Shown here one piece after another: positions 50,025-60,377 of a stretch of DNA of 64,000 nt (the stretch's first letter is position 1; each line of letters begins with the position of its first letter). The notes below the pieces were generated by a model, which saw only the letters and a program-made list of their open reading frames with translations, was not told the origin of the DNA and ran no database searches. The stretch is from a bacterium 1xD42-67. Lineage in GTDB: Bacteria; Bacillota; Clostridia; Oscillospirales; Oscillospiraceae. The stretch covers positions 1 through 64,000 of the forward strand of contig RAYO01000001.1 of NCBI GenBank assembly GCA_003612335.1, in the 5' to 3' direction. The translations under genes were made by a program, and so were the position numbers.

Positions 50025-53000
50025 ATGGCAATCCTTGAAGATGTCACCGTAGGCGCAAGCGTATCTGGAATAGCTGGTAACAGTTCAGCGGTTCAGATTG
50101 TTGCAGTCAAATGGCATGGATCAAACGCTTTGACTGTTACATATAGAACCACTGATGGTAATGTTGCAGAGCAGGTCCTTTTCCGGGAAGACGAGGTTGG
50201 ACTCAGTGTGGTTGAGGGGAGCCTCCCCTGGAGCTTCGATGCGGATGCCGGTTTGCTGCGTCTGGCCTCCGAAGCCTATCGAATTAACCTGGCTCACATT
50301 TTCGACCCCTATCTTGCGGTACATACTTCAGCGGTCGAACCGCTCCCACATCAGATTTCTGCCGTCTACCAGGAAATGCTGCCTCGTCTGCCGCTTCGGT
50401 ACATTTTAGCGGATGACCCCGGTGCAGGAAAAACCATCATGACGGGTTTGTTCATCAAAGAACTGATGATTCGCGGTGCGCTGAAGCGGTGCCTCATCGT
50501 GTCGCCAGGAAATCTGGCCGAGCAGTGGCAGGATGAGCTTTACCGGAAATTCGGCCTTCGTTTTGAAATACTGACCAATGATCGTTTCGAGTCAGCGGTT
50601 TCCGGCAACGTGTTCTTGGAGAGCAATCTTTGTATCATGCGTTTGGATAAACTGGCCCGCAACGAGGATATCCAGGCAAAGCTGAAAATCACATCGTGGG
50701 ACCTGATTGTCTGCGATGAGGCCCACAAGATGTCTGCCACTGTATGGGGTGGAGAAGTAAAGTATACGAAGCGTTTTCAGGTTGGACGCTTGCTGTCATC
50801 TATTACAAATCATTTCCTGCTTCTGACCGCAACACCTCACAACGGCAAGGAAGAGGACTTCCAGCTTTTCATGTCCCTAATCGATCAGGACCGTTTCGAG
50901 GGAGTAGCCCGCAGCGGAACACAGGCCGTAGATGTAACAGATGTGATGCGCCGCCTGGTCAAAGAGGACCTACTGAAGTTTGACGGGACTCCACTGTTCC
51001 CGGAGCGGCGGGCATACACGGTTAACTACGATTTATCTGACCGTGAGGCCGCTCTGTATAATGCTGTGACGGATTATGTCCAGGAAGAGTTTAACCGAGC
51101 GGACAACCTGGAAAAGGATCGCAAAAATACAGTGGGCTTTGCCTTGACCATTTTGCAACGGCGATTGGCATCCTCGCCAGAGGCAATTTACCAATCGTTG
51201 AAACGGCGCAGAGAGCGGTTGGAGGGTCGTCTTGCCGAAGAGCGGCTGGGTCGCCGAGGCGCGGAGTATTCCTCCGTGTACTATGATGACTTTGATGATG
51301 ACGATCTTCCTTCGGCTGAGTTGGAGGACGAGGAGGAGAAGGTCGTTGACCAGGCCACCGCAGCACGAACGATTACAGAGCTGGAGGCCGAAATCACCAC
51401 TCTGAAAAGATTAGAGCGCATGGCGAACGATGTGCGTCAGAGCGGCGAGGATCGTAAGTGGAGCGAGTTGTCCAAGCTGCTCCAGGATAATGATAGTATG
51501 TTCGGAGCCGAGGGCGAACGGGAAAAGCTGATTATCTTTACTGAACACAGAGATACACTCCGCTATCTTCAGAGTAAAATCTCATCCCTATTGGGCAGTG
51601 AAGATGCTGTGGTCACGATCCACGGCGGTCTGCTCCGGGATGAGCGGCGCAAGGTCGAGGAGCGCTTCAAGCAGGACAAGGAAGTCCGCATTCTCATCGC
51701 CACCGATGCCGCAGGCGAAGGTATCAACCTACAGCGGGCGCACCTCATGGTCAACTACGATCTGCCTTGGAATCCCAATCGGCTGGAGCAGCGGTTTGGG
51801 CGGATTCATCGTATCGGCCAGACAGAAGTCTGCCATCTGTGGAATTTGGTATCCAAAGAAACCCGCGAGGGCATGGTGTATGGGCGCTTACTGGAAAAGC
51901 TGGAACAGGAGCGGGAGGCGTTGAAGGGCAAGGTTTTTGATGTCCTTGGCAAGCTGTCCTTTGACAATAAGTCGCTCCGGGAGCTGCTGATTGAGGCGGT
52001 TCGGTACAACAATCAAGAGGATGTTCGGCGGCGGCTCTTTGAGGTGGTAGATCATTCCTTGGGTCGGGATGCTCTACAGAAACTCCTGGATGAACAGGCC
52101 CTGACCCCGGACGCGATGGATGTCCGGCAGGTCATGGCCATTCGAGAGGATATGGAGCGCATGGAGGCCCATCGGCTCCAGCCCTACTTCATCGAATCCT
52201 TTTTCCTGGAGGCGTTTCAAAACGTGGGCGGCAGAATCCGTCAGCGGGAAAAGGGCCGTTATGAGATTACCTCCGTACCGTTTGCCGTCCGTAGCCGGGA
52301 TATGCAGATCGGTACCGGCACGCCGGTTCTGGATCGCTATGAGCGCATCTGTTTCGACAAGTCCTTCTGCAATGTGCAAGGGAAACCCCAGGCCGATTTG
52401 ATTGCTCCGGGCCACCCGCTTTTGGAGGCAACCATTGACCTCGTCCGGGAGCGGAACATGGATGTGCTGAAACGCGGTGCGGTATTTGTAGATGATAACG
52501 ACTATTCTTCTGAGGCCAGGCTCTTGTTCTATGTGGAGGACTCTGTACAGGATGGGATCATCCTCCCCAGCGGCAGTAAACGTGTGGTTTCAAAAAACCT
52601 CCATTTTGTAGAGTTGAAGGAGGACGGCTCCGCCGCCAATGCGGGGTACGCGCCTTATCTGGATTATCGTGCGGCAACGGAGGAGGAACAACCGGTGATC
52701 CGCTCTTTCCTGGAGAGCCAGAAATGGCTCACGGAAAATGTGGAGGACACCGCCACCAGCTACGCCATTTCTGAGATCGTCCCGGCCCATGTGTCTGAGG
52801 TGCGCCAGCGTACCACGAAGCGGGTGGACAAGACCGCCAAGGCTGTCAAGGACCGTCTGACCGCTGAAATTCAGTATTGGGACTTCCGGGCGGGCGAGTT
52901 GAAAACAAAGGAGGCGGCAGGCAAGGTCAACGCCAAGCTGAACTCTGACATGGCAACCCGCCGCGCGGATGAACTGCAAGCCCGGATGCAGAAGCGGCTG

Positions 53001-53537
53001 GCCGAACTGGAGCAGGAGAAACACATTTCCGCCCTGCCTCCTGTGATTGTAGGCGGCGCGGTGGTTATCCCGCGAGGTCTGCTGGACAAGCTGATGGGCC
53101 GTCCGGCGCTGTTCGGTGCGGACGCGGCGGCGCGGCGCAGGATCGAACTTGCCGCCATGAAAGCGGTGATGGACATTGAGAAATCCCTCGATTTCGATCC
53201 CGCTGACGTGAGCGCGCAGAACAAAGGCTATGACATTGAATCCAAAATCCCCGTTGAACTGCGGGATGCGGACGGGACCACGCTCCGCTTTATCGAGGTC
53301 AAAGGACGGGCCAAGGGCGCGGTCAGTGTAACGGTCACAAAGAATGAGATTCTGACCGCGCTGAACGAGCCGGAGCAATTTATTCTTGCCATTGTGGAAG
53401 TGGACGGGGACAGCACGCACACGCTCTACCTCAAGCAGCCCTTCCACAAGCAGCCGGATTTTGCCGCCACCAGTGTGAATTATGATATCGCGGAACTCAT
53501 CCAAAATGCAGAAATTGTATGGGAAGGCTCGATTTGA
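50025..53537 (+). CDS. SNF2-family helicase with C-terminal DUF3883
   Basis: 1170 residues from ATG 50025 (GGAGGG six bases upstream). Motif I DDPGAGKT at 130-137, DEAH at 231-234, TATPHNGKEED, then the C-terminal helicase half (ATDAAGEGINLQ, QRFGRIHRIGQTE). Near the end, GYDIESKIPVELRDADGT with FIEVKGRA is the DUF3883 nuclease-like domain (PD-(D/E)XK fold). First gene of a helicase-methylase-ATPase operon (Hma type) that resembles DISARM in its use of a SNF2 helicase. Its upstream region has only a weak TAGAAT box (49976-49981). It should act on phage DNA. Confidence 0.9.
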   Translation: MAILEDVTVGASVSGIAGNSSAVQIVAVKWHGSNALTVTYRTTDGNVAEQVLFREDEVGLSVVEGSLPWSFDADAGLLRLASEAYRINLAHIFDPYLAVHTSAVEPLPHQISAVYQEMLPRLPLRYILADDPGAGKTIMTGLFIKELMIRGALKRCLIVSPGNLAEQWQDELYRKFGLRFEILTNDRFESAVSGNVFLESNLCIMRLDKLARNEDIQAKLKITSWDLIVCDEAHKMSATVWGGEVKYTKRFQVGRLLSSITNHFLLLTATPHNGKEEDFQLFMSLIDQDRFEGVARSGTQAVDVTDVMRRLVKEDLLKFDGTPLFPERRAYTVNYDLSDREAALYNAVTDYVQEEFNRADNLEKDRKNTVGFALTILQRRLASSPEAIYQSLKRRRERLEGRLAEERLGRRGAEYSSVYYDDFDDDDLPSAELEDEEEKVVDQATAARTITELEAEITTLKRLERMANDVRQSGEDRKWSELSKLLQDNDSMFGAEGEREKLIIFTEHRDTLRYLQSKISSLLGSEDAVVTIHGGLLRDERRKVEERFKQDKEVRILIATDAAGEGINLQRAHLMVNYDLPWNPNRLEQRFGRIHRIGQTEVCHLWNLVSKETREGMVYGRLLEKLEQEREALKGKVFDVLGKLSFDNKSLRELLIEAVRYNNQEDVRRRLFEVVDHSLGRDALQKLLDEQALTPDAMDVRQVMAIREDMERMEAHRLQPYFIESFFLEAFQNVGGRIRQREKGRYEITSVPFAVRSRDMQIGTGTPVLDRYERICFDKSFCNVQGKPQADLIAPGHPLLEATIDLVRERNMDVLKRGAVFVDDNDYSSEARLLFYVEDSVQDGIILPSGSKRVVSKNLHFVELKEDGSAANAGYAPYLDYRAATEEEQPVIRSFLESQKWLTENVEDTATSYAISEIVPAHVSEVRQRTTKRVDKTAKAVKDRLTAEIQYWDFRAGELKTKEAAGKVNAKLNSDMATRRADELQARMQKRLAELEQEKHISALPPVIVGGAVVIPRGLLDKLMGRPALFGADAAARRRIELAAMKAVMDIEKSLDFDPADVSAQNKGYDIESKIPVELRDADGTTLRFIEVKGRAKGAVSVTVTKNEILTALNEPEQFILAIVEVDGDSTHTLYLKQPFHKQPDFAATSVNYDIAELIQNAEIVWEGSI

Positions 53538-53560
53538 ATTGTAACAAAGAGGTGTAGCTT

Positions 53561-54088
53561 TTGATTATTTGGTTGGATGGGACTCATGGGGTTGGAAAAA
53601 CGTCTGTTGCAGAGGCAATAAAAGAAAGATGTCCGCAATCAGAAAGTCTGGATTCTGATGTTTACTGGAATGATTTCTTAGAAAAGAATTGTCTCATAGG
53701 AGGTGGATGCTTTCCTCAAAATAATAAACCGTTTATAGAAAGATTTAAGCATTTAATTGAGGAAAAGATGCAAAGTGGATGTGCGTTCTTAATCGTGCAA
53801 ATGGCGCTGACAGAAAAAGAATGTAAAGAACGGCTTTTTGATTGCCTGAAGGAAGCCTATGAAAATACATTCCACATTATTTTGACGGCAGAAATAGAAA
53901 CATTGATCTCACGCATTAAAAGTGATTCTGATAGAGATCAACAATTTGCGCTTAGTCGTCTCAAATGGAATACAAAATTTTTAGGCCAACATTATTCGGA
54001 TGCAGCACGGATTGTTACTGATAACAAGTCAATTTCGGATATTGTTGATGAAATTTTTGCTAATTGTAATCTGAAAACTGATTTTTAA
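53561..54088 (+). CDS. P-loop kinase-like protein inside the defence operon
   Basis: 175 residues, starting at TTG 53561 behind AAAGAGGTG. MIIWLDGTHGVGKTSVAEAI has a Walker A loop, SLDSDVYWNDF a substrate-binding type acidic loop, and ISRIKSDSDRDQQFALSRLK a lid-like region, as in AAA_33/nucleotide or polynucleotide kinases. It is much richer in A and T than the genes on both sides, so it was probably inserted later. It sits 23 bases after the helicase and 16 before the methylase. Known Hma operons are described with three genes; this fourth gene may be an accessory. Confidence 0.75.
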   Translation: MIIWLDGTHGVGKTSVAEAIKERCPQSESLDSDVYWNDFLEKNCLIGGGCFPQNNKPFIERFKHLIEEKMQSGCAFLIVQMALTEKECKERLFDCLKEAYENTFHIILTAEIETLISRIKSDSDRDQQFALSRLKWNTKFLGQHYSDAARIVTDNKSISDIVDEIFANCNLKTDF

Positions 54089-54104
54089 TGTACAGGTGAA
54101 ATAA

Positions 54105-56846
54105 ATGGCTATAAAGAAACTAATCGAGGTGGCACTCCCTTTGGAGGCCATTAATAAAGAGGCGGCATATGAAAAAATGCCGGGTATAGGGCCACATCCA
54201 AGAGGGTTGCATTTGTGGTGGGCAAGGCGACCATTCACTGCGGCCCGCGCAGTAATTTGGGCATCGTTGGTAGATGATCCCTCCAGCCATCCAGATCAGT
54301 TCCCTACAGAGGAAGATCAGAATACTGAACGGGAGCGTCTGTTTAAGATTCTCAGCAATCTTGTAGCATGGAAGAACTCTAACAATGCAGACATATTGGA
54401 AGAAGCAAAAGCCGAGATTATGAAATCCACGAACGGCAATCCGCCCGCCTTGCTGGACCCGTTCGCCGGAGGCGGAGCCATTCCACTGGAAGCGCAGCGG
54501 CTTGGCTTAGAGGCACACGCCCACGACCTGAACCCTGTGGCGGTGATGATTAACAAGGCCATGATTGAGATTCCGCCCAAATTCGCTGGGCAGCCGCCCA
54601 TTCATCCGGGAAAGTCTGACCTGGACGATGGTCGCGGCTGGAGCGGAGCGGCGGGCCTTGCGGAAGATGTGCGCTACTACGGCGAGTGGATGAAGCAGGA
54701 GGCGTATAAGCGCATCGGGCATCTATACCCCAAGGTGAAGGACGAGCGGGGAAAAGAGTATACCGTTGTTACTTGGCTTTGGGCGCGGACAATAAAATGC
54801 CCCAATCCAGCCTGCGAATGTGAAATGCCACTTGTTAAAAGTTTTATTTTGGCTAAAAAGAAAGGAAAACAAGTTTGGGTCAACCCGCTTTTTGAAAATG
54901 GAAAAGCTACATATACAATACACAGCGATAACGACTTAAATGTTCAGAATGGAACTATAGGCCGCAAAGGAGCAGTCTGTCCTTGTTGTGGAACTCCTGT
55001 TGAATTTTCATACATAAGAGAAGAGGGCCGATTAGGACTTATTTCTGCACGGCTAATTGCAATTGTTGCCGAGGGAGAAAGAGGACGTTTATATCTCTCA
55101 CCCACAATCGAACAAGAGCAAACAGCAAACATGGAAATGCCTAAAATGGCTCCAGATGGAGAAATGCCTACACAGGCACTCGGCTTTCGCACGCAAGCAT
55201 ATGGAATAAATGAATACAAAAAGTTGTTTACAAATCGACAGTTGACCGCTCTTACTACATTTAGTGATTTAGTGGTTGAGGCACAATCGAAGGTGATTTC
55301 AGATGGCGGTTCAGAAGAATATGGGCAAATGGTGGGAGTATATTTAGCATTTGCTGTTGACCGTCTTGCTGATTTCTCAACTTCAGTATCGAGATGGTCT
55401 CCGACAAATGAAAAACCCATGAATTGTTTCAATAAGCAAACTATTTCTATGACATGGGATTATCCGGAAGCAAATCCTATGAGCAATTCTGTCGGAAGTT
55501 TTTCGACAATTATAGACTACATAGCACAATGTATAGTGCAACTTCCTACAGTGAAAGAGTGTGGGTATTCACGCCAATTTGATGCCCAAAGCGATTGCGA
55601 GTTGCGCAATGTTATGGTTTCTACTGATCCTCCCTATTATGACAATATCAGTTATGCTGATTTGTCGGATTTTTTCTACATATGGATGCGGCAGTCTTTG
55701 AAAGGAACATATCCCGATTTGTTTCGGACTATGCTTGTACCAAAAGCCGAGGAACTGATTGCAACACCGTATCGTTTTGACGGTAGTATTGAAAAAGCCA
55801 GAGAGTTTTTTGAACACGGAATGTTGCAGGCTTGTAAGCAAATTTACCAGTATGCCCATGAAGATATACCAGTTACAATTTACTATGCTTATAAGCAAAG
55901 TGAGGCGGATGGAAGTGATAGTCAGATAGCATCTACTGGTTGGGAAACAATGCTCTCCGCAATCATTCAGGCTGGTTTTTCCATTACTGGAACGTGGCCG
56001 ATGCGCACAGAACAAATTAGTCGTAGTAGAGGGATGGACTCAAATGCTCTGGCCTCCTCCATCGTTCTGGTATGCCGCAAGCGTCCAATTGATGCCCCCA
56101 TGTGTACCCGCCGGGACTTCATCAACACCCTGAAACGGGAGTTGAAACCCGCCCTGGCAAAGCTCCAAGCCAGCAACATCGCCCCGGTGGACTTGGCACA
56201 GTCCGCCATCGGCCCCGGCATGGGGGTCTACTCTCGCTACTCCAAGGTTCTGGAGGCGGACGGCACCCCCATGAGCGTCCGCTCTGCCTTGCAAATCATC
56301 AACCAGGAACTGGACCTTTACTTCAACGAACAGGACGGCGAACTGGACAAAGAGAGCCGTTTCTGCGTGGAGCTGTACACCCAGTGCGCCTTCAACGACA
56401 TCAAGTTTGGAGAAGCGGACGTGCTGGCACGAGCAAAAAACACCAGCGTGGACAAGCTCCGGGCAGACGGTGTGCTGTATTCCGAAAAAGGTGTAGTGCA
56501 TCTGCTGACCCGCGAAGATCTGCCAGTTGAGGTGAACAAAGATAAGGGCATCTGGCTGTTGACCCAGCAGCTTACCCATGCGATGGAGACGGACGGTGTG
56601 GATGGCGCGGCGAAGATCGTGAAGGAGTTTTTCACCTCTGAGCCGGAGCGGGCCAAGGCGCTGGCCTACCGGTTATTCACCCTGGCCGAGCGGCGGGGCT
56701 GGGCGAACGAGGCGTTTGCCTATAACTCCCTCATCGTGGCCTGGCCGGACGTACAGAGCCGGGCAGCGGATTTGTCTGCGGCGTGGAACAACGCAGAACA
56801 AACTGAGATTTGGACCAGCGGAGAATTATTTAGCGGGGAGGGTTAA
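54105..56846 (+). CDS. DUF1156 DNA methylase with zinc ribbon
   Basis: 913 residues. DUF1156 domain at the N-terminus (IEVALPLEAINKEAAYEKMP, GLHLWWARRP). SAM motif DPFAGGG at 118-124 and catalytic STDPPYYDNISY near 508. Cys pairs (CPNPACEC about 232, CPCC about 291) make a zinc ribbon. It should mark self DNA for the helicase/ATPase partners. Base composition changes sharply inside the gene: about 54790-56040 is AT-rich while the flanks are GC-rich, pointing to exchange of the central part. The ATPase gene follows after two bases. Confidence 0.9.
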   Translation: MAIKKLIEVALPLEAINKEAAYEKMPGIGPHPRGLHLWWARRPFTAARAVIWASLVDDPSSHPDQFPTEEDQNTERERLFKILSNLVAWKNSNNADILEEAKAEIMKSTNGNPPALLDPFAGGGAIPLEAQRLGLEAHAHDLNPVAVMINKAMIEIPPKFAGQPPIHPGKSDLDDGRGWSGAAGLAEDVRYYGEWMKQEAYKRIGHLYPKVKDERGKEYTVVTWLWARTIKCPNPACECEMPLVKSFILAKKKGKQVWVNPLFENGKATYTIHSDNDLNVQNGTIGRKGAVCPCCGTPVEFSYIREEGRLGLISARLIAIVAEGERGRLYLSPTIEQEQTANMEMPKMAPDGEMPTQALGFRTQAYGINEYKKLFTNRQLTALTTFSDLVVEAQSKVISDGGSEEYGQMVGVYLAFAVDRLADFSTSVSRWSPTNEKPMNCFNKQTISMTWDYPEANPMSNSVGSFSTIIDYIAQCIVQLPTVKECGYSRQFDAQSDCELRNVMVSTDPPYYDNISYADLSDFFYIWMRQSLKGTYPDLFRTMLVPKAEELIATPYRFDGSIEKAREFFEHGMLQACKQIYQYAHEDIPVTIYYAYKQSEADGSDSQIASTGWETMLSAIIQAGFSITGTWPMRTEQISRSRGMDSNALASSIVLVCRKRPIDAPMCTRRDFINTLKRELKPALAKLQASNIAPVDLAQSAIGPGMGVYSRYSKVLEADGTPMSVRSALQIINQELDLYFNEQDGELDKESRFCVELYTQCAFNDIKFGEADVLARAKNTSVDKLRADGVLYSEKGVVHLLTREDLPVEVNKDKGIWLLTQQLTHAMETDGVDGAAKIVKEFFTSEPERAKALAYRLFTLAERRGWANEAFAYNSLIVAWPDVQSRAADLSAAWNNAEQTEIWTSGELFSGEG

Positions 56847-56848
56847 TA

Positions 56849-59800
56849 ATGGCTGATAATTCGTCAAAAGTACAGCAAGCATTTCGCATCCTGCATCCCT
56901 TCTTAGCCGGTTATGTGGCAAAAGAACTCCGGCAGGAATACCGGGACGCTTGGTGGCAGGAAGTATTGACCACACTGAGCGACCAGACGCGGGACCTGCC
57001 GGATAACGGTGACTACGCTGTTTTGGTGGATTCCTTGGATATCGCCAACTGCCTGCGGCTATTTGACCGCAAGTGGAACGACCTGTTTCGGAAAAAGCTG
57101 TCGCTGGATTACCGAACCTGGGGAAAAGAGTTGATGGGTGTTCGGAATAAACTGGCACACCTTGGGGGACAGGATTTCAACGATGATGACACCTGGCGGG
57201 CGCTGGACACGATGTCCCGGCTGTGTGAGGCGTTTGATGCGGAGGCCACAGAGGAGATTCGCAAATTGCTGCGGGAGGCGCGCTACGGTTCGGCAAGCGG
57301 TTCCACCGCTGTGACAGAGACACCAATGGCAGCTCCCGTGACCGCAAAGAAAAAGGCTGGTATTCTGGATTCCACACCCATCAGCGGACTTCCTTGCTGG
57401 CGGGATGTGATTCAGCCCCACCCGGACGTGGCCCAGGGCCGGTATAAGAACGCTGAGTTTGCCGCCGACATTGCCCAAGTTGCACGGGGCGAGGGTGCCT
57501 ACGAATACCGGGACCCGGTGGAGTTTTTTGCCCGCACCTATGTGACCGAGGGCATGACCGGCTTGCTGGAGCAGGCCCTCCGGCGTGTGTCTGGCAAGGA
57601 CGGAGAGCCGGTCATCCAGTTAAAGACGGCCTTCGGCGGCGGCAAAACTCACAGTATGCTGGCGCTTTACCATATGCTCCGGGGCCGGACTCCTATCGGA
57701 AAAATTCCGAACATCAAGCCCGTTCTGGATAGGGCCGGAGTAGCCTCCATCCCCAAGGCTAATGTGGCCGTCCTGGTAGGCACAGCGCTGGACCCCACCA
57801 AGACCAAAAGGCCGCAGAATTTCCCCGGTATTACGATTAGCACATTGTGGGGTGAGATGGCGGCGCAGCTTGCCGAATCAGCAGGTGAGCCGAAACTCTA
57901 TGACTATGTAAAAGAGGCCGATAAGAAGGGCGTGTCTCCCGGCTCCGAGGCGCTGAAGAACCTATTTGACGCCTGCGGCCCCTGCTTGGTGCTGATGGAC
58001 GAGCTGGTGGCCTATGCAAAGAAACTGTATGGTGCAAACGGACTGCCTGCCGGAACCTTTGACAACTTCATCTCCTTCATCCAGGAGGTGACCGAAGCGG
58101 CGAGGGCCAGCCAGAACAGTCTTGTGGTGGCCTCTATCCCGGAGTCCGATATCGAAATCGGCGGCGATGCGGGAAAAATTGCCCTGGAAGCCATTGAGCA
58201 TACCTTTGGTCGCATGGAGTCCATCTGGAAGCCGGTGGCGGCAAACGAGGGCTTTGAAGTAGTTCGCCGCAGACTGTTCCTGGACTGCAAGGACCCGGAG
58301 GCCCGCGATGCGGTCTGCGCGAAGTTCAGTCAGATGTATAACGAGAACCAGGGAGATTTCCCGATGGAATCCCGCGAGGTGGAGTATCGGGAACGAATGA
58401 TTTCCTGCTACCCGATCCACCCGGAGGTGTTTGACCGTCTGTATGAGGATTGGGCCACGCTGGAGCGATTCCAGAGGACCCGTGGTGTCCTGCGTCTGAT
58501 GGCAGCGGTCATCCATGAACTTTGGATGGGCAGTGATGCCGGACTGCTGATCATGCCCGGTTCCATCCCGATGGATGTGCCAACAGTGCGCGATGAACTG
58601 ACCCGGCATCTGTCCGAGGGCTGGAATGCGCTCGTTGACCGGGAGGTGGATGGCCGGAACTCCATCCCCTATCAAAAAGACCAAGCTAATCAGCGATATG
58701 GTGGAAAGCTGGCCTCGCGGCGCGTGGCTCGTACTGTTATGCTGGGGTCAGCACCTACTTCCCGCGACCAAAATGTGCGTGGTATAGAATCTTCTCGTAT
58801 TCGTTTGGGCGTGGTTCAGCCCGGTGAGAACATCTCCGTTTTTAATGACGCGCTGAGTACGCTGACAACATCTCTGGCATATCTATACACAAATCCCTCC
58901 GGCGACCGCTTTTGGTATGATACACGGCCCACTCTCCGCAAGACGGTAGAGGATCGTGCCACTCAGGTTGCGGCCTCCGATGTGGACTATGAGATCGAAA
59001 CCAGGCTCCGCGCCGTAAAAAAGGAGCAGCCGTTCGCCGGTATCCATGTTTGCCCGTCTTCCTCACTGGATGTGCCAGATGACCAAGCTGTCCGCCTTGT
59101 CGTTCTTCGGCCTACAGATGTTTACAGGGCTTCTAATCCGAATAATTCGGCGATGACCGCTGTTGCTGATATTCTGAATAATCGAGGCACTACTCCCAGA
59201 ATCTATCGGAACATGGTCGCATTTGTAGCGCCGGAGCAGGATTTGATGCTTTCACTCAAGCAGACAGTACGGCGCTATCTTGCTTGGAAATCTATCAAAG
59301 AGGACAGTGAAGATCTCAATCTGGATGCTGCCCAGAACCGAGAGACGGACAACAATCTGGCTCGGTTCAATAGGGCCGTGGATGACCAAATTAAGGAGGC
59401 ATACTGCTGGCTGCTCATTCCCTACATCGATAAGGCCACAGACCTAAAGACCATTGTCTGGGACACGATTCGCATCAGCGGTGGCAGTGAAACAATTATT
59501 GGTCGAGCGGCAAATAAAATGCAGCAGAACGAGCAGATCATTACCCAATGGGCACCAGCTCTGCTCAAGATGGAGCTTGACAATGTGCTTTGGAGTAATT
59601 CAAACCATATCCAAATCAAGGCTCTGTGGGATTACCTCTGTACATACTGTTATCTGCCGCGATTGGCAAATGAGGATGTGCTGTTAAATGCCATCAGCTC
59701 CGGCCTCGGTTCCTATGAATATTTTGCGTATGCATCCGGATTTGATGGAACCCGCTATCTGGATTTGAAGTACGGTCAGAGCGTAGGAATGGTGGAGCGG

Positions 59801-60253
59801 TCTGCCTATTTAGTGAAGGTTTCAGCCGCAAAAGACCAGCTTGCGGCTGATGAAGCAAAACGGCAGGCAGAAGAGGATGAGGCAAGGGCCAGAGCAGCAC
59901 AACAAGGACAAGGCTCTGGCGGCGATGTGATTGTTGCCCCTCCTCAGCCAATTGACGGTGGTGCCCATATCACCGATGTTCCTCCGCAGCCGACTCCGGC
60001 TCCAGCGATTGATCAGCCGAAAAATAAGCGGTTCTACATGAGCGTACCATTGGACACCACTCGTATCGGTCGAGATGTGCAGCGGCTCGTTGAAGAAGTC
60101 ATAACCCACCTCACCACAGCAGATGGGACACGAGTAGAAGTTTCCCTGGAGGTCAACGTGCAAGCCCCCGATGGACTTTCTCAGCAGATTGTCCGCACAG
60201 TATCTGAAAACTGCCGGACGCTCCACGTTGAGGACTTCGGATTTGAAGAGTAA
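56849..60253 (+). CDS. DUF499 ATPase with N-terminal HEPN domain
   Basis: 1134 residues. Residues 1-135 form a Swt1-like HEPN domain with RNKLAH (99-104), which fits the R-x4-H ribonuclease motif. The DUF499 AAA-type ATPase follows: Walker A AFGGGKTHS (261-269), Walker B CLVLMDEL (379-386). A Gln/Pro/Ala-rich linker (about 1020-1065) leads to a small C-terminal domain. Last gene of the operon and the presumed sensor/motor. The HEPN may cut RNA in infected cells; this is inferred from the motif. A terminator at 60378-60428 ends the operon. Confidence 0.9.
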   Translation: MADNSSKVQQAFRILHPFLAGYVAKELRQEYRDAWWQEVLTTLSDQTRDLPDNGDYAVLVDSLDIANCLRLFDRKWNDLFRKKLSLDYRTWGKELMGVRNKLAHLGGQDFNDDDTWRALDTMSRLCEAFDAEATEEIRKLLREARYGSASGSTAVTETPMAAPVTAKKKAGILDSTPISGLPCWRDVIQPHPDVAQGRYKNAEFAADIAQVARGEGAYEYRDPVEFFARTYVTEGMTGLLEQALRRVSGKDGEPVIQLKTAFGGGKTHSMLALYHMLRGRTPIGKIPNIKPVLDRAGVASIPKANVAVLVGTALDPTKTKRPQNFPGITISTLWGEMAAQLAESAGEPKLYDYVKEADKKGVSPGSEALKNLFDACGPCLVLMDELVAYAKKLYGANGLPAGTFDNFISFIQEVTEAARASQNSLVVASIPESDIEIGGDAGKIALEAIEHTFGRMESIWKPVAANEGFEVVRRRLFLDCKDPEARDAVCAKFSQMYNENQGDFPMESREVEYRERMISCYPIHPEVFDRLYEDWATLERFQRTRGVLRLMAAVIHELWMGSDAGLLIMPGSIPMDVPTVRDELTRHLSEGWNALVDREVDGRNSIPYQKDQANQRYGGKLASRRVARTVMLGSAPTSRDQNVRGIESSRIRLGVVQPGENISVFNDALSTLTTSLAYLYTNPSGDRFWYDTRPTLRKTVEDRATQVAASDVDYEIETRLRAVKKEQPFAGIHVCPSSSLDVPDDQAVRLVVLRPTDVYRASNPNNSAMTAVADILNNRGTTPRIYRNMVAFVAPEQDLMLSLKQTVRRYLAWKSIKEDSEDLNLDAAQNRETDNNLARFNRAVDDQIKEAYCWLLIPYIDKATDLKTIVWDTIRISGGSETIIGRAANKMQQNEQIITQWAPALLKMELDNVLWSNSNHIQIKALWDYLCTYCYLPRLANEDVLLNAISSGLGSYEYFAYASGFDGTRYLDLKYGQSVGMVERSAYLVKVSAAKDQLAADEAKRQAEEDEARARAAQQGQGSGGDVIVAPPQPIDGGAHITDVPPQPTPAPAIDQPKNKRFYMSVPLDTTRIGRDVQRLVEEVITHLTTADGTRVEVSLEVNVQAPDGLSQQIVRTVSENCRTLHVEDFGFEE

Positions 60254-60377
60254 CATTAAACGCTTTTTTACAATTTTAACGGCTGTTTTAGATAGCCCAC
60301 GTTCAATCCCAAAAGTTTAACGCTTTACACAAAATTTCAACGCATCCAAGCGTCAAAAAGCAAGAGAAAAGCAAAAA

